Shown here piece after piece: positions 34,614-44,119 of a stretch of 64,000 bases of DNA. The stretch's first letter is position 1; every line of letters begins with the position of its first letter. The translations under genes and the position numbers were made by a program. The DNA lies in assembly GCA_963667535.2 (NCBI GenBank), contig CAXXDU010000002.1, forward strand, positions 992,001 to 1,056,000, given 5' to 3'. This DNA is from UBA5614 sp963667535 (GTDB lineage: Bacteria > Cloacimonadota > Cloacimonadia > Cloacimonadales > Cloacimonadaceae). The notes below the pieces were generated by a model. It made no database searches, was not told where the DNA came from, and was given only the letters and a program-made list of their open reading frames with translations.

Positions 34614-36380
34614 ATGAGCGAGAAACTGAGTAAGACCTTTGACAGAGTAATCCCCTATCTGAAAGCAAGCTACAAAAAGATAGTCTGGGGTATTGTCATG
34701 CTCATTCTCGTGGACGCTGTGCAACTGGCAATTCCCAAGATAATGCAATATGCCATTGACCATATCCAAAACCGTACGATTGATTCCACCGGGCTTTTAT
34801 ACGTTGGACTGCTGCTCTTTGGCATGGCAATTGGTATCATGGTCCTGCGTTATTTCTGGCGGGTGCTGATTATCGGGAATTCCTTTACCATAGAACAACA
34901 CCTGCGTCAGGATTTCTATGACCATCTGCTGCTGCAATCACCCAATTTCTTTAATAAAGCCAAGACCGGTGACCTGATGGCGTATGCCACCAATGATTTG
35001 AATGCTGTGCGTATGCTGTTTGGCATGGGCTTTATTGCAGCCAGTGACATCATTTTAATGACGATTGCTTCCTTTTCCTTTATGGTTACAATAGATTTAA
35101 GACTGACCATGTTTGCCATTATTCCACTTCCGATTCTATCTCTGGCTATATCGTATTTCGGCAAGAAAATGCATAAGAAGTTTGCTCTTGTACAAGGCTC
35201 GTTTGCAGCCATGTCCGGAGCAGTTCAGGAAAGCATTTCCGGCATCAGAGTGGTCAAAGCCTTTGGACAGGAAGAGCCTGAAATTAAGAAAGTGGACGAA
35301 TTCTCTCTGGATTATGTAAAGCAGAATATCTCTATGGCGCGGTTAGCCGGGTTCTTTCATCCGTTTAATGGCTATATCATCAGCTTCAGTATGATACTTG
35401 CCCTGGTTCTGGGTGGCAGAGCTGCTATTAATGATGAGATTACCATTGGTGGTTTCATTGCTTTCTTCTCATATCTGGGGATGCTGGTCTGGCCCATGAT
35501 TGCCATTGGCTGGATAGTGGATATGTATCAACGCGGTACAGCTTCACTAAAAAGGCTGAACGAGATATTTGAGCTCAATCCCGAAATCAATGATGACAAA
35601 GCCGATAACACCATCACTGAAATCAAAGGCAAGATGGATATAAGAAATCTTACTTTCAGATACAGAGAAGAACTGCCCGATATCTTTAACGGTATCTCGA
35701 CCTCTGTGCCGGAAGGCAATACTCTGGCTATCGTCGGTCCCACCGGATGCGGAAAGACCACCTTTATTGATTTATTGTCCAGAGTGTATAATCCACCTGA
35801 AAACTCCATCTTTATTGACGGACATGATATATATACAATCCCGCTAAAAGTATTGCGACGCGATATGGTTATGGTACCGCAGGATATCTTCCTGTTTTCT
35901 GATACTATTGCCAATAACATCCGTCTGGGCAATCCCAATGCAACTTTGGAAGAAGTATACGATGCAGCTGCAGCAGCTCAGATATACGAGGAAATCCAGG
36001 ACTTTGATAAAGGTTTTGAGACTATTATCGGTGAAAGAGGTATCACTCTTTCCGGTGGGCAGAAACAACGTGTGGCTATTGCCAGAGCACTGCTGACCAA
36101 GCCTAATATCCTGATTCTGGACGATGCGCTTTCCGCTGTTGATACCAAGACAGAACGCTATCTGCTGGAACGCCTGATTGAACTGAGAACAGGGCTTACT
36201 ACTATTATCATTGCACACCGCATATCATCATTACAGCATGCTAATCGCATCATAGTCTTTGCAGAGGGCAAGATTATCGAGACAGGAACGCATGAAGAAC
36301 TGATTGCTATTGATGGTCTATATAATGATTTAGTGGAAAAGCAGAAAATTCGTGCCAGATTAGAAGGAGAGCAGGAATGA
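34614..36380 (+). CDS. ABC exporter subunit with degenerate ATPase site
   Basis: 588 residues. N-terminal six-helix exporter domain and C-terminal ATPase: Walker A GPTGCGKTT, signature LSGGQKQRVAIARALL, Walker B LDDALSAVD. The catalytic glutamate after Walker B is replaced by aspartate, so its own site is predicted to hydrolyse poorly, as in LmrC/BmrC/TM287-type subunits. It overlaps the next gene by 4 nt and should form a heterodimer with it. ATG 34614 is preferred over the adjacent TTG because of AAGGA upstream. Confidence 0.88.
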   Translation: MSEKLSKTFDRVIPYLKASYKKIVWGIVMLILVDAVQLAIPKIMQYAIDHIQNRTIDSTGLLYVGLLLFGMAIGIMVLRYFWRVLIIGNSFTIEQHLRQDFYDHLLLQSPNFFNKAKTGDLMAYATNDLNAVRMLFGMGFIAASDIILMTIASFSFMVTIDLRLTMFAIIPLPILSLAISYFGKKMHKKFALVQGSFAAMSGAVQESISGIRVVKAFGQEEPEIKKVDEFSLDYVKQNISMARLAGFFHPFNGYIISFSMILALVLGGRAAINDEITIGGFIAFFSYLGMLVWPMIAIGWIVDMYQRGTASLKRLNEIFELNPEINDDKADNTITEIKGKMDIRNLTFRYREELPDIFNGISTSVPEGNTLAIVGPTGCGKTTFIDLLSRVYNPPENSIFIDGHDIYTIPLKVLRRDMVMVPQDIFLFSDTIANNIRLGNPNATLEEVYDAAAAAQIYEEIQDFDKGFETIIGERGITLSGGQKQRVAIARALLTKPNILILDDALSAVDTKTERYLLERLIELRTGLTTIIIAHRISSLQHANRIIVFAEGKIIETGTHEELIAIDGLYNDLVEKQKIRARLEGEQE

Positions 36381-38554
36381 TGCACGGAGGCGGTGGCGGT
36401 GGTCGCGGCGGTGGACATGGCGGTTTTTCTGATGATGTAATCCAGGGAAAGGTCTACGACAGCAGACTGTATAAACGCTTGCTCAAATATCTCAAGCCCT
36501 ATCTATGGTTAGTCCTACTATCGTTCTTTATCCTTACTTTTATCACTGTATCAGAGCTGATTTTACCTCTGATTACCAGAACAGCTATAGATGACCACAT
36601 TGTTTCTGACAAAGCGCTGTTTGCCTTGCAGGATGAGGCACAGGCAAAGGTATTCAATGATAAATACAAGGTTCTGAAGCTTAAGCAGCTATCATATAAT
36701 AATCAGACTTTCATTATCCTGCCGACCGGTACACGCTCCAAACTCGACAAACCTTTCCTGCAAGAGATAAAGCAATCGGGACGCCTGAGCACTGAGAACT
36801 TTTACTTCATTATCAATAATCCGACTAACAGAGAAATCCTGAATAAGTACGTTATTAATACCGATAAACTGTATACTCCGCAGGACAAGTATAAAGGCTG
36901 GTTCCAGGTCAATGACAAGAAGCTGGCTGTCTCACAATCCGAGATTAAGAAAGTACCTGTAGAATTGCGAAAGACTTTGCGCAAGGACTCTTTCCATAGC
37001 CTGCTGATGCTGGCATTAATCTTCTTTGGACTTACCACCCTGCGCTTTGTAGCTAGCTTTTTCCAGACCTATCTGACTAATTACTTTTCCCAGCTAGCCA
37101 TGAATGACCTGCGGCATGATATCTTTGCCCATGTGCAGAGAATGCCGGTCAAGTTCTTTGATCAGAACCCGGTAGGCAGGCTGGTAACCCGCGTTACAAG
37201 TGACGTGCGCGCTATAGATGAAATGCTGTCCTCCGGCGTAATAACTATCATACAAGACGTAATCCTGGTGGTGGCAATAGTTGTTCTGATGATACTGCTC
37301 AACTGGAAACTGGCACTTATTAGCTATGCTATTCTGCCTTTTGTTATCCTTACCATTTATATATTTAAATCCAAGACAAGAGTTATCTACAGGGAAGTGC
37401 GTAAACAACTGGCAGCGCTCAATTCCACTCTGGCTGAGCATATTGCCGGAGTAAAAATCATCCAGTTGTTTAATCAATACAGCCGTAAAAGAGATGACTT
37501 CACAGAAATCAATAAAGAGTACTTTAAAGTATCTGTTTCACAGCTTAAGCTCTTTGCCTTTTTCCGTCCGATTATCAATGTATCGTCACAATTAGCGGTT
37601 GCTGTCATCATCTGGTACGGTGGCGGACAGATACTACGGGAAGTGCTGACAATAGGCTTACTGATGGCATTTACGACTTATATCCAGAAGCTATTTGAAC
37701 CCATCAATGACTTTGCTGATAAATTTAATATTCTGCAAGGTGCTTTAGCCGGTGCAGAACGTATCTTTGACCTGATGGACACTCCTGCCGAAGACTACCG
37801 CAACCATCTGAAACAGAATCTCAAACTGGAAGGCGAGATTGATTTTAGTAATGTCTGGCTGGCGTATAATGATGAAGAATGGGTACTTAAAAATGTGTCT
37901 TTCCACGTTAAACCCGGTGAGAAGATAGCCTTGGTAGGTCATACAGGTTCAGGTAAAACATCAATTGTTAATCTCATTCTGGGCATGTATCCCTATCAGA
38001 AAGGACGCATTTCCCTGGATGGGAAGGAACTGCATCAGTACGCTCTGGATGATGTCCGTAATAATGTCGGTATTGTGCAGCAGGATGTATTTATCTTTTC
38101 CGGCACTATGCGTGATAATATTGCCCTCAATAATGCCAAACTCACTCAGCCAGAACTGGAACAGGTCTGCCAGTATGTAAACGCTGATACATTTATTAAG
38201 CAATTGCCGGAAGGTTATAACGAACCTGTTATGGAACGCGGTGCAACGCTTTCCACCGGACAAAGACAACTCATTGCTTTTGCACGTGTACTGGCATATA
38301 ATCCTTCTATCTTTATTCTGGACGAAGCCACCAGTAATATTGATACTGAAACAGAAATCCTGATTCAGGATGCACTGCAAAAGATTATCCAGAATAGGAC
38401 TTCCATAATTATTGCACATCGGCTTTCCACCATTCAGCACGTGGATAGAATCCTTGTTTTGCATAAAGGCGAGATTGTTGAAGAAGGCACTCACTTTGAG
38501 TTGCTGGATAAAAAAGGACTTTACTACGATTTATACAGGCTGCAATATACCTAA
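36377..38554 (+). CDS. ABC exporter partner subunit with extracytoplasmic insertion
   Basis: 725 residues. The N-terminus is a Gly/His-rich tract (MMHGGGGGGRGGGHGGF), followed by the exporter domain and a full ATPase: Walker A GHTGSGKTS, signature ATLSTGQRQLIAFARVL, Walker B ILDEATSNID with catalytic glutamate. The signature is altered (LSTGQ), which together with the degenerate Walker B of the partner makes one inactive and one active ATP site. About 135 residues separate the first two transmembrane helices and lie outside the cytoplasm; this loop is much longer than in typical exporters. Probable substrate: lipids, peptides or drugs, not determinable from sequence. mntP follows after 3 nt. 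Confidence 0.88.
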   Translation: MMHGGGGGGRGGGHGGFSDDVIQGKVYDSRLYKRLLKYLKPYLWLVLLSFFILTFITVSELILPLITRTAIDDHIVSDKALFALQDEAQAKVFNDKYKVLKLKQLSYNNQTFIILPTGTRSKLDKPFLQEIKQSGRLSTENFYFIINNPTNREILNKYVINTDKLYTPQDKYKGWFQVNDKKLAVSQSEIKKVPVELRKTLRKDSFHSLLMLALIFFGLTTLRFVASFFQTYLTNYFSQLAMNDLRHDIFAHVQRMPVKFFDQNPVGRLVTRVTSDVRAIDEMLSSGVITIIQDVILVVAIVVLMILLNWKLALISYAILPFVILTIYIFKSKTRVIYREVRKQLAALNSTLAEHIAGVKIIQLFNQYSRKRDDFTEINKEYFKVSVSQLKLFAFFRPIINVSSQLAVAVIIWYGGGQILREVLTIGLLMAFTTYIQKLFEPINDFADKFNILQGALAGAERIFDLMDTPAEDYRNHLKQNLKLEGEIDFSNVWLAYNDEEWVLKNVSFHVKPGEKIALVGHTGSGKTSIVNLILGMYPYQKGRISLDGKELHQYALDDVRNNVGIVQQDVFIFSGTMRDNIALNNAKLTQPELEQVCQYVNADTFIKQLPEGYNEPVMERGATLSTGQRQLIAFARVLAYNPSIFILDEATSNIDTETEILIQDALQKIIQNRTSIIIAHRLSTIQHVDRILVLHKGEIVEEGTHFELLDKKGLYYDLYRLQYT

Positions 38555-38557
38555 GAT

Positions 38558-39127
38558 ATGACTTCTTTCGCTGAACTCTATCCTATCATATTAATAGCCA
38601 TCGGTCTTTCCATGGATGCCTTTGCAGTATCCATTACAAGCGGTATCACAATCAAATGTTTAAAGATTAATCATGCTTTCAGGATAGCCTTTTTCTTTGG
38701 CGCTTTTCAAGCGATTATGCCTGTTATTGGCTGGTTAGCCGGCATTGGTTTGAAACAATATGTGGAAGCTTATGACCATTGGATTGCTTTTGGGTTACTT
38801 GCGTTTATCGGTGGCAAAATGATTTATGAAGCCATCTGGATAAAAGAAGTTGAAAAGAAATGCGACCCGCTCAATCTGATAGTATTGCTCGGATTGGCAG
38901 TTGCCACCAGCATTGATGCATTGGCAGTTGGTATCACCTTTGCCTTTCTGAAAGTATCTATTATCACACCTGCAGTTATCATCGGATGCATCACGTTTGT
39001 TATAAGCCTTGGCGGAGTCTATCTTGGCAACAAAGCCGGAGACAGGCTTGGTTCCACTATGGAAGTAATCGGCGGACTTATCCTGATTGGAATAGGTGCA
39101 AAGATACTGATTCAGCATCTGGTTTAA
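38558..39127 (+). CDS. mntP: Manganese efflux pump MntP
   Basis: 189 residues, full MntP length. Two homologous halves each contain the conserved acidic motif in a membrane helix: LSMDAFAVSITSG and TSIDALAVGITFAF. Six membrane segments. Exports Mn2+ across the inner membrane. It lies 3 nt after the ABC exporter gene and is probably co-transcribed, though a functional link is not known. I see no yybP-ykoY riboswitch upstream, as expected for an internal operon gene. Confidence 0.92.
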   Translation: MTSFAELYPIILIAIGLSMDAFAVSITSGITIKCLKINHAFRIAFFFGAFQAIMPVIGWLAGIGLKQYVEAYDHWIAFGLLAFIGGKMIYEAIWIKEVEKKCDPLNLIVLLGLAVATSIDALAVGITFAFLKVSIITPAVIIGCITFVISLGGVYLGNKAGDRLGSTMEVIGGLILIGIGAKILIQHLV

Positions 39128-39179
39128 TTTCTTGCGATATGTATGACTCATTATAAATGTACAAAGTCCGGAGGTTGCA

Positions 39180-40901
39180 ATGTTTATTTTTGTGATAGCA
39201 AAACCAGCTTTTGACACATCAGTATGTTCAGCTATGAATCTGGTTTATCAGTCAGATTTTCAGGATAGTGAAAATATTCGCATATATAATAAGGATAATC
39301 ATAATCCTGTTTCAGATTCTTTCTTCCAAATCGACAATGCAGAGGTCTATCTTTTTGAAGGTGTATTGGTAAACTCAAAGAGATTGGTAACAAAATATGC
39401 TCTGACTGATTGTACTAATTTAATAAAAACGGCTTTCAAGCAAGATACTTTGAGTATGCTCAGGGAATTTCATGGTCAGTTCTGTGGCATCTATTATAAT
39501 AAGAAAACCAAACAGATACGGGTGTTTACTAATCTGATTAACTCATTAAGAGTATATTTCTATCATGATGGTGATCTCCTGATTGCCGGAACCTCATTGA
39601 AGATGATAAACCAATTACTGGCTGCAAATCAGATCAAAACTACTGTTGATGAAATCGGCGCACGCATGATACTTACATATGGGTTTATGCTGTCTGATTA
39701 TACTACAATAAAGGAAATTAAACATCTCCAAGCCGGACATTATGTAGAATATTCTAACAATAGACTTAGTGTTAATGTATATCATGTATTTAATAATAAC
39801 ACTCTGCATCAAAGTCTCTCGGTAGCATTGCCTGAACTGCAGAAATTGTTTTGTGATTCAGTAAGTGATAGTTTCGATAAAGACATTACGTTTAACAAAA
39901 AGCACATGGCTTTTTTAAGCGGTGGGTTGGATTCACGCCAGACAGTTATGACAGCTTATAATTTAGGGTATAAAAACATATCATGCCTCAATTTCTGCGA
40001 ACCGGGATATGCAGATGAAATCATTTCCAGACAAATAGCTAAAGATCTGGGTTTTGAATATTTCTTTTATTCACTCGAGGCGGGGAGATATTTCTTACAC
40101 CTGGATAATAATCTGATTTATAACGATGGACAAGTAACTATGCATGGTGCTGCACATTTGTATGCCGGGATTTCTTCTTTAAACCTTCAGCAATATGGGG
40201 TTCTACACAGCGGTCAAATAGGTGATGCAATTTTAGGTTCCTTCCTCTCGACATCAGCTCAGATTAAGCCAAACCTGAAGTCCGGAGCTTACTCTAACAG
40301 TCTTCTAAACACTTTGTACAATGATATTGCATATTTGATGAATAGTTATCCCAACAACGAAATGTTTCTTATGTACTCTCGCGCTTTCAATGGAGCTGTG
40401 AATGGGGACCATGCCTGCGCTTTATCCAATTACAGTGTTTCACCCTTTCTTGAACCGGAATTTGCTCAATACTGCTTAAACATTGACCCGAAACTAAGGT
40501 TCCATAACCACTGTTATAGAGAATGGATGCTAAAATACAATCGTAAAGGAGCAAGCTATATCTGGGAGAAAACAAGCAGTAATCTTCTTGTTCCCGAATG
40601 GTATGCCCGCATAAAAAACTTATCATTGCATGCAATGAATAAAATTTGGAAACAAGTTATGCATCAACCGGAGAGAAGGACAATGATACCTTACGATTAC
40701 TGGTGGAATCAGAATCCTGAATTAGCTGCTCATTACAAGAATGCTCCGGATAACAAACAAGCGGTTCAACAACTTGTCAGTAAAGAATTGTGGAATGATA
40801 CAATTACATTATTCAAAAGCACCATAGCAACTGAAAAGATACTTGCCTATACTGTAATTGCAGGACTGGAATACTTATATGATTTTCGAAAGGTAGATTG
40901 A
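39180..40901 (+). CDS. Asparagine-synthase-like protein with degenerate glutaminase domain
   Basis: 573 residues. The C-terminal synthetase domain has the PP-loop FLSGGLDSR (245-253), so ATP-dependent adenylation is expected. The N-terminal glutaminase-like domain begins MFIFVIAKP instead of Met-Cys, so the nucleophile needed to release ammonia from glutamine is missing. This arrangement is seen in beta-lactam and lasso-peptide cyclases and other amide-forming relatives, so the true substrate is unlikely to be plain aspartate. GGAGG precedes the start. It is followed after 5 nt by an iron-sulfur protein gene. No precursor peptide or McjB-type protease was found. Confidence 0.8.
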   Translation: MFIFVIAKPAFDTSVCSAMNLVYQSDFQDSENIRIYNKDNHNPVSDSFFQIDNAEVYLFEGVLVNSKRLVTKYALTDCTNLIKTAFKQDTLSMLREFHGQFCGIYYNKKTKQIRVFTNLINSLRVYFYHDGDLLIAGTSLKMINQLLAANQIKTTVDEIGARMILTYGFMLSDYTTIKEIKHLQAGHYVEYSNNRLSVNVYHVFNNNTLHQSLSVALPELQKLFCDSVSDSFDKDITFNKKHMAFLSGGLDSRQTVMTAYNLGYKNISCLNFCEPGYADEIISRQIAKDLGFEYFFYSLEAGRYFLHLDNNLIYNDGQVTMHGAAHLYAGISSLNLQQYGVLHSGQIGDAILGSFLSTSAQIKPNLKSGAYSNSLLNTLYNDIAYLMNSYPNNEMFLMYSRAFNGAVNGDHACALSNYSVSPFLEPEFAQYCLNIDPKLRFHNHCYREWMLKYNRKGASYIWEKTSSNLLVPEWYARIKNLSLHAMNKIWKQVMHQPERRTMIPYDYWWNQNPELAAHYKNAPDNKQAVQQLVSKELWNDTITLFKSTIATEKILAYTVIAGLEYLYDFRKVD

Positions 40902-40906
40902 TAACG

Positions 40907-41827
40907 ATGAGTAATTCTAATATTTATGATGAATTAATCCAGAAACTGTCGGCCCTAAACATCCGCTTTCGGCTTGTTCCCATCAACCGGATTGAAGATC
41001 TGAAAGAAAGTATGAATAATACTCTTGAGAAGTCTGTTGATACGCGTGGTTTTTCTGTATTCATCAAGCGCATATTCAAATACACTGCACTGAATGAATT
41101 TCCTGAAGCAAAATCTATACTCGTCGCTTCTGTGTATAATCCTGCCGGAAAGGTTGTGTTTCAAAAGCAGGATAGAGATATTGAAGCTATAATTCCGCAA
41201 GGTTTTATCAAGTTTTACCCCAAACAAAGAATACTCCAGCAACAGATTACTGATATTCTTGCTTCACTTGGATACCGCACAGAGCGAATAATACTGCCAA
41301 TCAAGCTGCTGGCAGTTCGTAGCGGTTTGGCTGAATATGGCAGGAACAATATCACTTATGTCAATGGCTTTGGCAGCGCTCATTTTCTCGGCTCTTTTAT
41401 TACTGATCTGCCACCTCAGGACGACTTTTGGCAAGAACCAAAGGTTATGGATGTCTGTGAGAATTGTAATCTGTGCCGGTTGAATTGTCCCACCGGTGCA
41501 ATAGGTGAAGATAGATTCCTTTTACACGGTGAGAAATGCATAACTCTATATAATGAAAATCCGGGTGAGTTTCCTGATTGGATTAATAAAGAATGGCATC
41601 ATGCTGTAGTCGGCTGTATCAAATGTCAAGCTGTCTGCCCCTGCAATGCTGTTGCTTACGAAGATATTCCTTTGCTGGAGACTTTTACTGTGGCAGAGAC
41701 AGAGATATTACTAAACGCAACTGAATTTGAACTATTGCCGGATGAACTTAAACTCAAGTTTGAGCAATTCGGCTTCCCTGAATATCATTATCTGCTGCTC
41801 AGGAATATCAAAGCTATTTGTATTTAG
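40907..41827 (+). CDS. QueG-like double [4Fe-4S] protein
   Basis: 306 residues. The C-terminal half carries the epoxyqueuosine-reductase-type double-cluster domain: CENCNLCRLNCPTGAI and later CIKCQAVCPCNAV. The N-terminal half resembles QueG only partly and is shorter than authentic QueG (~380 residues), so this is a paralogue, perhaps a cobalamin-dependent reductase of unknown substrate. ATG 40907 is chosen because AAAGGT lies 12 nt before it; the upstream TTG at 40898 is too close to it. It starts 5 nt after the asparagine-synthase-like gene, which suggests a joint role. Confidence 0.75.
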   Translation: MSNSNIYDELIQKLSALNIRFRLVPINRIEDLKESMNNTLEKSVDTRGFSVFIKRIFKYTALNEFPEAKSILVASVYNPAGKVVFQKQDRDIEAIIPQGFIKFYPKQRILQQQITDILASLGYRTERIILPIKLLAVRSGLAEYGRNNITYVNGFGSAHFLGSFITDLPPQDDFWQEPKVMDVCENCNLCRLNCPTGAIGEDRFLLHGEKCITLYNENPGEFPDWINKEWHHAVVGCIKCQAVCPCNAVAYEDIPLLETFTVAETEILLNATEFELLPDELKLKFEQFGFPEYHYLLLRNIKAICI

Positions 41828-41902
41828 TTCCGCCGGCGGTTTTGTTCACAAGACAACATGCTATCATTCGGAGCAGTGATTGTATATCATTAACCTGATT
41901 GA

Positions 41903-42883
41903 TTAAAATCCTTTTTGATTTAATACAGACTCTCTATCAACTATCCGCTTTTTCATGGTTTCCAGATAATCTGGTGCTTTGGCTTTGACTTCATTATAGA
42001 AAACACAGAACATTATCATTCTACGGTAGGCAAAGAATAAATCCAACGCATCGAATTCTTCCTTAGCTAATTGATTTTCCGTATTGTAGCCCAGCATGAT
42101 ATTATCCATCACAGCATTGTGATAATCTGTAAACACATCCTGCAGTTTATATTGTCTGATGCGGTTAAATTCACTATAGAATGCTATCGCAATGTCCATG
42201 ATAAAGGGTTGGAAATTGGCAACATCAAAATCAAGGGCATACACACCGGTTTCATTGATAAGCAGATTTCCTGCATGCAAATCATTATGGATAAAGCCAA
42301 AGTTATCTCTGTTAACGGGAAGTCTATTCATCTGACCATATACATCTGCCCAGACTTGTTTTACTTCTTCATCCTGCAACCAGTTGTAGAATACATCATA
42401 TTCCGCTTTTCTTGAGATTAAGGGATTTCCTGCTACGTCTAATGACCTGGAGTGCTGCCAATCGGGATATAACTTTGCCAGACGGTGGATGGAGCCGATG
42501 GTCTTGCCCCAACTGAAATAAAAGCTCTTAAGCTCTGCTTCGGTTCTGCCTTCAAAATGCTTACCCTCAATCTTTTGCCAGGCATAAGCTATGGCTTTCT
42601 TCCCATCGCTCTCAGCTTGAACTATCAGGCTGCCATCCTCTGATGGAATCGGATTGACAATTAAAACACCGTTATTACCCAGATAATACAGATATTGCAT
42701 ACGCTCAGAGGTTCTGGCATAGGCATGTTTATCCTTTTCTGATGGGTGTAACATCTTGAGCAGATAGGTTTTGCTATCTTTAATATATTCATAAACCGTG
42801 CCGTCAGACCACTCATGACCACCGGCAAAGTGCTTCAGGTCATGCTCAGTAATCCCATAGGCTTGTGCAAAGTATCTTAGCAT
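41903..42883 (-). CDS. Aminoglycoside-phosphotransferase-family kinase
   Basis: 326 residues of the APH/choline-kinase fold. Catalytic loop HNDLHAGN (199-206) and the metal-binding aspartates in ALDFDVANF (~218-220). Such proteins phosphorylate small molecules such as aminoglycosides, choline or amino-sugars; substrate cannot be assigned. Last gene of a three-gene minus-strand run with the 146-residue unknown and the DUF3795-type gene (gaps 9 and 12 nt). Confidence 0.82.
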   Translation of the reverse strand: MLRYFAQAYGITEHDLKHFAGGHEWSDGTVYEYIKDSKTYLLKMLHPSEKDKHAYARTSERMQYLYYLGNNGVLIVNPIPSEDGSLIVQAESDGKKAIAYAWQKIEGKHFEGRTEAELKSFYFSWGKTIGSIHRLAKLYPDWQHSRSLDVAGNPLISRKAEYDVFYNWLQDEEVKQVWADVYGQMNRLPVNRDNFGFIHNDLHAGNLLINETGVYALDFDVANFQPFIMDIAIAFYSEFNRIRQYKLQDVFTDYHNAVMDNIMLGYNTENQLAKEEFDALDLFFAYRRMIMFCVFYNEVKAKAPDYLETMKKRIVDRESVLNQKGF

Positions 42884-42892
42884 ATCTATTTA

Positions 42893-43333
42893 TCAGATTG
42901 GTGAAGAATATTGATTATAACCCTGTACCTCAGGCAGAAGCTCTGCATCAATAGCTTCTTTGACACTTTTGCATGGCAGGTCTTCATTTATAATCTGCTC
43001 CCGGGTAATCGTTTCTAAATTTACGCTTGGGTAATTAGCTGCCAGATTCCACATCATTTTTACATATACGTTGTGCCAGTTTAGCCATGTAATGCTTTCA
43101 TCATTTTCTTTTAAGTCTACCAGATAGTCTTTCAGGTTCTGCCGGAATCCCGGAGATGGATCAATCGCTTTCAGGGCAAGGCTGACATTCTTATATTTGT
43201 CATTCATAGGCTGATGCGGCATCTTGGGAACTCTTCTGCCGATAATCTTGTTGCAACCCGGAACCATGTAGTATATAATGCCATCAACTGTCCCAAGTTG
43301 CTTCTTGATATGGTCTTTAAATTTGACTTTCAT
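42893..43333 (-). CDS. Hypothetical protein
   Basis: 146 residues, soluble, no signal. Begins MKVKFKDHIKKQL and contains a conserved-looking central section (HQPMNDKYKNVSLALKAIDPSPGFRQ) and WLNWHNVYVKMMWNLAANYPS. I do not recognise the family. The start has GAGGGA. It lies in the middle of the run with the DUF3795 protein and the kinase. Confidence 0.65.
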   Translation of the reverse strand: MKVKFKDHIKKQLGTVDGIIYYMVPGCNKIIGRRVPKMPHQPMNDKYKNVSLALKAIDPSPGFRQNLKDYLVDLKENDESITWLNWHNVYVKMMWNLAANYPSVNLETITREQIINEDLPCKSVKEAIDAELLPEVQGYNQYSSPI

Positions 43334-43345
43334 TTATCCCTCCGA

Positions 43346-43759
43346 TTATAATTGTTCGCCACATTTCTTACAGGTTTTTTGATACCATTCTGTGCGCTCA
43401 CCACACTTCCTGCATTTCCACTTTTCGTATTGTTCCATGAGCCAGGCAGCTCTGCCGATCACTTTAATTCTGTTAAGATTACCAATAACTTCTGAATGAT
43501 GTTCCCATTCGTCTTTGCTCATAGATAAAACTTTGTCGCAGGGACAGCTATCACATTCAGCACAAGTTTCGATATCCTTAGACTTTTCACAGGTGTGGAA
43601 TTCACAATCATCATGCCCGTGTGATTTACAACCTGTGCAGACAACTTCTTCTTCATGCTTGCTAAAACGCTCTGCCAATTCAGCTGTAGTACCGGTTTCT
43701 GTTGCTACCATATAAGGACATGCTCCGCAGTATAACCCGCAGTTGCTAAAGTACTTTTC
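43346..43759 (-). CDS. DUF3795-type cysteine-rich protein
   Basis: 137 residues. N-terminal CGLYCGACPY and then cysteines in CTGCKSHGHDDCEF, CEKSKDIETCAECDSCPCDK: the typical DUF3795 pattern, which probably binds metal or an iron-sulfur cluster. A C-terminal zinc ribbon follows (CRKCGERTEWYQKTCKKCG). ATG 43759 has GGGAGAG; an earlier in-frame ATG would add a hydrophobic stretch and has no ribosome-binding site. First gene of the run ending at 41903. Confidence 0.8.
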   Translation of the reverse strand, partial: EKYFSNCGLYCGACPYMVATETGTTAELAERFSKHEEEVVCTGCKSHGHDDCEFHTCEKSKDIETCAECDSCPCDKVLSMSKDEWEHHSEVIGNLNRIKVIGRAAWLMEQYEKWKCRKCGERTEWYQKTCKKCGEQL

Positions 43760-43844
43760 CATAAGCTCTCCCATTATTATTAAACTCAAAACATAAGTCA
43801 TTGTGAAGGACTTCATTTATCATTCAAGCATCATTTATTAATCC

Positions 43845-43889
43845 CAAGCGTAGGTCAAGCGTAATATTCTTACGCTTGACCTACGCTTG
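43845..43889. repeat. Perfect 20-bp hairpin at the left border of the defence island
   Basis: 43845-43864 and 43870-43889 are exact inverted complements (20 bp) around TATTC. Within each arm AAGCGTA is used twice. It lies between two divergent genes, so it is not a terminator of either. Confidence 0.8.
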
Positions 43890-43967
43890 CTTCTTATGAA
43901 TGAGGCGGTAATGGTAGTTAAAGCAGATGAGGCAAAGATTGAAGTGAATATAAAGAGACAACTAAAA

Positions 43968-44119
43968 CTGCAAATAAGGACACGAAAACTGCAAATCGGG
44001 ATTTTTAGGCTAATTTTGGCAGTTCATGGCGACTGACCTCCCTCGACAAAATGGACACCGTAAACTGCAAATAAGGACACCATTTCTGCAAAAACGGTCA
44101 CGAAAACTGCAAATTTGCT
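43968..44119 (+). repeat. Iteron-like direct repeats with 21-bp spacing
   Basis: CTGCAAA begins at 43968, 43989, 44065, 44086 and 44107: two runs with exactly 21 nt between starts, in the same orientation. The better copies read CTGCAAATAAGGACAC. The last ends in GCAAATTTGC, followed by AT-rich DNA. Spacing equals two helical turns. Either iterons/binding sites for a replication or regulatory protein, or a terminal repeat of an insertion sequence (IS21-type ends carry such arrays). The remainder of 43890-44389 shows no gene. Confidence 0.75.
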
